From Qipengyuania intermedia (GTDB lineage: Bacteria; Pseudomonadota; Alphaproteobacteria; Sphingomonadales; Sphingomonadaceae), in assembly GCF_019711615.1 (NCBI RefSeq), contig NZ_JAIGNS010000001.1:186001-250000 (forward strand): a stretch of DNA of 64,000 bases, given 5' to 3'. Within the stretch, counting starts at the first letter, position 1, and each line of letters starts with the position of its first letter. The translations under genes and the position numbers were made by a program. The notes beneath the pieces were generated by a model, which searched no databases, was not told the origin of the DNA, and worked only from the letters and a program-made list of their open reading frames with translations. Positions 62,600-64,000 of this stretch are shown here, in pieces.

Positions 62600-63694
62600 A
62601 TGATCAAACGCCTGATATGCATGGCTGCGATGACGCTGGCGCCTTCCCTTGCGATTGCACAGGACACTGCCGATAAGCGCATCGACGCTGCCGTGCGCGA
62701 AGAAGTGGTGCGTGCCTTAGGGGAAGCATTGGCCACCAATTACGTCTTCCCCGAAAAAGCGAGGGAGACCGGCGACGCTCTGCAATCGCTCCAGAAGAGC
62801 GGGAAATACGATCGCTTCGAAACAGCCACTGCCTTTGCCGAAGCACTGCGCAGCGACCTGCGCGAGGCTGGCGACGACCGCCACCTGCAACTGCGCTATG
62901 ACCCGGACTTCGAACCGCGCGACGAAGCGCGCGCAGGTCCGCCGAGTGCCGAAGAGGTTGCCGACACGCGCCGCCAAGTGGCTCTGCACGGTTTCGGTAT
63001 CGCCAGGACCGCCATGCTGCCAGGCAATATCGGTTATATCGACCTGCGTTTTTTCGGGCCGCCCGAAGCCGTTGCCGGAGCTTTTGAAGCGGCCATCCAG
63101 CTTGTATCCGGGAGCCAGGCGCTGATCATCGACCTGCGCTCCAATGGCGGCGGGGATCCGGCAGCCGTGGCGCAATTCGCCAGCCATCTTTTTGCGAAAG
63201 GTGATGTCCGGCACCTCAACAGCATTTACGACCGGACCGAGGACCGGACCCGCGAATTCTGGACCGACCAGAGCGTGGAGACGCGTTATACGGGGCCGGT
63301 CTACGTCCTGACCTCGAGCCGCACGTTTTCGGGCGGTGAAGAACTGGCCTATGATATCCAGACGCAGAAGCGCGGGACGTTAGTCGGCGAAACCACTGGC
63401 GGCGGCGCCAACCCTGGCGGACCGGTGCCACTCGCACACGGGTTCACTGCATTCATTCCCACCGGGCGTGCGATCAATCCGGTGACGGGTACGAATTGGG
63501 AGCACGTCGGTGTGAAGCCGGAGATTGCAGTACCTGCCGAGGAGGCATTGACCACTGCATTCAAGGCTGCCGTAAACGCGATGCGCGCCGAAGCCGAGGG
63601 AGAGCGGGCCCGATTGCTCGACCGGCTGGTGGAGCAATCCGGTAACGGGGAACTGGTCCTCCCGGATTGGAAGGATCCGCGAAAGCGCGACTAG
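62600..63694 (+). CDS. Exported S41-family peptidase
   Basis: A 364-residue protein with a Sec signal peptide (LICMAAMTLAPSLAIAQ) and a tail-specific-protease (IRBP/tricorn-like) core: GNIGYIDLRFF, LIIDLRSNGGGDPAAV and the catalytic Ser in SSRTFSGGEELAYDIQ. The helical region near residue 40-100 replaces a PDZ domain, which I do not see. Periplasmic; substrate unknown. Its stop shares CTAG with the convergent TetR stop. Confidence 0.88.
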   Translation: MIKRLICMAAMTLAPSLAIAQDTADKRIDAAVREEVVRALGEALATNYVFPEKARETGDALQSLQKSGKYDRFETATAFAEALRSDLREAGDDRHLQLRYDPDFEPRDEARAGPPSAEEVADTRRQVALHGFGIARTAMLPGNIGYIDLRFFGPPEAVAGAFEAAIQLVSGSQALIIDLRSNGGGDPAAVAQFASHLFAKGDVRHLNSIYDRTEDRTREFWTDQSVETRYTGPVYVLTSSRTFSGGEELAYDIQTQKRGTLVGETTGGGANPGGPVPLAHGFTAFIPTGRAINPVTGTNWEHVGVKPEIAVPAEEALTTAFKAAVNAMRAEAEGERARLLDRLVEQSGNGELVLPDWKDPRKRD

Positions 63695-64000
63695 CCGGGG
63701 TTGTTCGCGGTTTCCAGGCTGCGGACCAGCATCCGCTCGGCACGATCCCGCGCAGCCGTGGATGGCAGGCCAAGTGATCGCGAGAGGGCAGTTCCGATAA
63801 GGGCATCGCCCATCGCCATCAGCACGAGCGCCAATGTCTCTTCGTGGACGTGCGTCGCATCGCCATGATCGGCCTCGTACGGGGCAATCTCGTCCACCAG
63901 ATTGTGAATCGTCTCGACAATCGGGGTCAGCGCGTCCTCGTTGCCGGTCAGGATCATCCAGCTGGCGAGCGCGCCTGCACCCTCCTTGTCGAAGGCATCG
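63691..64000 (-). CDS. TetR/AcrR-family regulator (5' part cut by window)
   Basis: About 102 C-terminal residues are visible, and the frame stays open to base 64000. The segment DKEGAGALASWMILTGNEDAL, then IVETIHNLVDEIAPYEADHG, is the ligand-domain dimerisation helix pattern of TetR regulators. The DNA-binding N-terminus lies outside. Family call therefore rests on the effector domain only. Confidence 0.6.
   Translation of the reverse strand, partial: DAFDKEGAGALASWMILTGNEDALTPIVETIHNLVDEIAPYEADHGDATHVHEETLALVLMAMGDALIGTALSRSLGLPSTAARDRAERMLVRSLETANNPG

Overview
The window is a gene-dense, GC-rich bacterial chromosome segment. Gene content and order point to an alphaproteobacterium of the Sphingomonadales, probably Erythrobacteraceae (Erythrobacter/Qipengyuania-like). 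The pointers are a MucR/Ros zinc-finger regulator, the rpmF-plsX-fabH-ihfA-merR cluster, a DUF1489 protein, class II DAHP synthase, plant/alphaproteobacterial-type GshA, aerobic-type CobT, an HWE-family histidine kinase, and two sites matching the alphaproteobacterial EcfG general-stress promoter. The lineage is inferred from these families, not from a database match. I see no rRNA, tRNA, CRISPR array, insertion sequence or prophage. No stretch above about 300 bases lacks a gene.

Layout. 1-5.5 kb (minus): 3' part of a membrane PAS-GGDEF cyclase, DAHP synthase, secreted M16 peptidase. 5.5-9.8 kb (plus): Nfu, RutE-like reductase, tsaB-rimI, mucR, fur, plsC. 9.8-16.1 kb (mostly minus): LysR, corC-ybeY-phoH, miaB, a small membrane protein, cyclophilin; a lipoprotein gene is inserted in the opposite orientation. 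16.2-21.5 kb (plus): mgtE, DUF1489, two very small genes each behind an EcfG-type promoter, a YjiH-like membrane protein and an exported protein of unknown function. 21.5-25.8 kb (minus): FrnE-like protein, nudC, serine hydrolase, mutY. 25.8-32.2 kb (plus): DUF721, two exported DsbA-like proteins, smc, a methyltransferase. 32.2-35.2 kb (minus): merR-ihfA-fabH-plsX-rpmF. 35.4-39.3 kb: MAPEG protein, MBL hydrolase, an ethylene-receptor-like HWE kinase, and an S24 repressor divergent from two small genes. 39.3-46.2 kb (minus): hydroxyacid dehydrogenase, cysS, nitroreductase, small membrane protein, cobT, fsa, ubiA. 46.2-48.7 kb (plus): rsmE, gshA, monooxygenase-like protein. 48.7-54.4 kb (minus): ICMT-like membrane methyltransferase, BamB, TPR protein, glycosyltransferase, alpha/beta hydrolase. 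54.5-64 kb: selO, astD, a lipoprotein, glycine-zipper protein, rarD, pyrC, patatin, ygfZ, S41 peptidase and the 3' part of a TetR regulator.

Most of the window is housekeeping: shikimate entry, Fe-S assembly (Nfu, YgfZ), tRNA modification (TsaB, MiaB), rRNA maturation (YbeY, RsmE), phospholipid and fatty acid synthesis (PlsX, FabH, PlsC), chromosome maintenance (SMC, IHF, MutY), outer-membrane assembly (BamB), glutathione, ubiquinone and pyrimidine synthesis.

The most distinctive items are: (i) a histidine kinase whose N-terminus aligns, with one constant offset, to the Asp/Tyr/Pro/Ile/Cys/His set of the plant ETR1 copper/ethylene pocket; (ii) two consecutive GGAAC-N16/17-CGTT promoters ahead of an entericidin and an 81-residue disordered protein; (iii) an S24 repressor facing a small Cro-sized gene across TCCTA..TAGGA operator-like repeats, with the same arms recurring before a small membrane protein about 14 kb away; (iv) inverted repeats that would bury ribosome-binding sites or a start codon at several genes.
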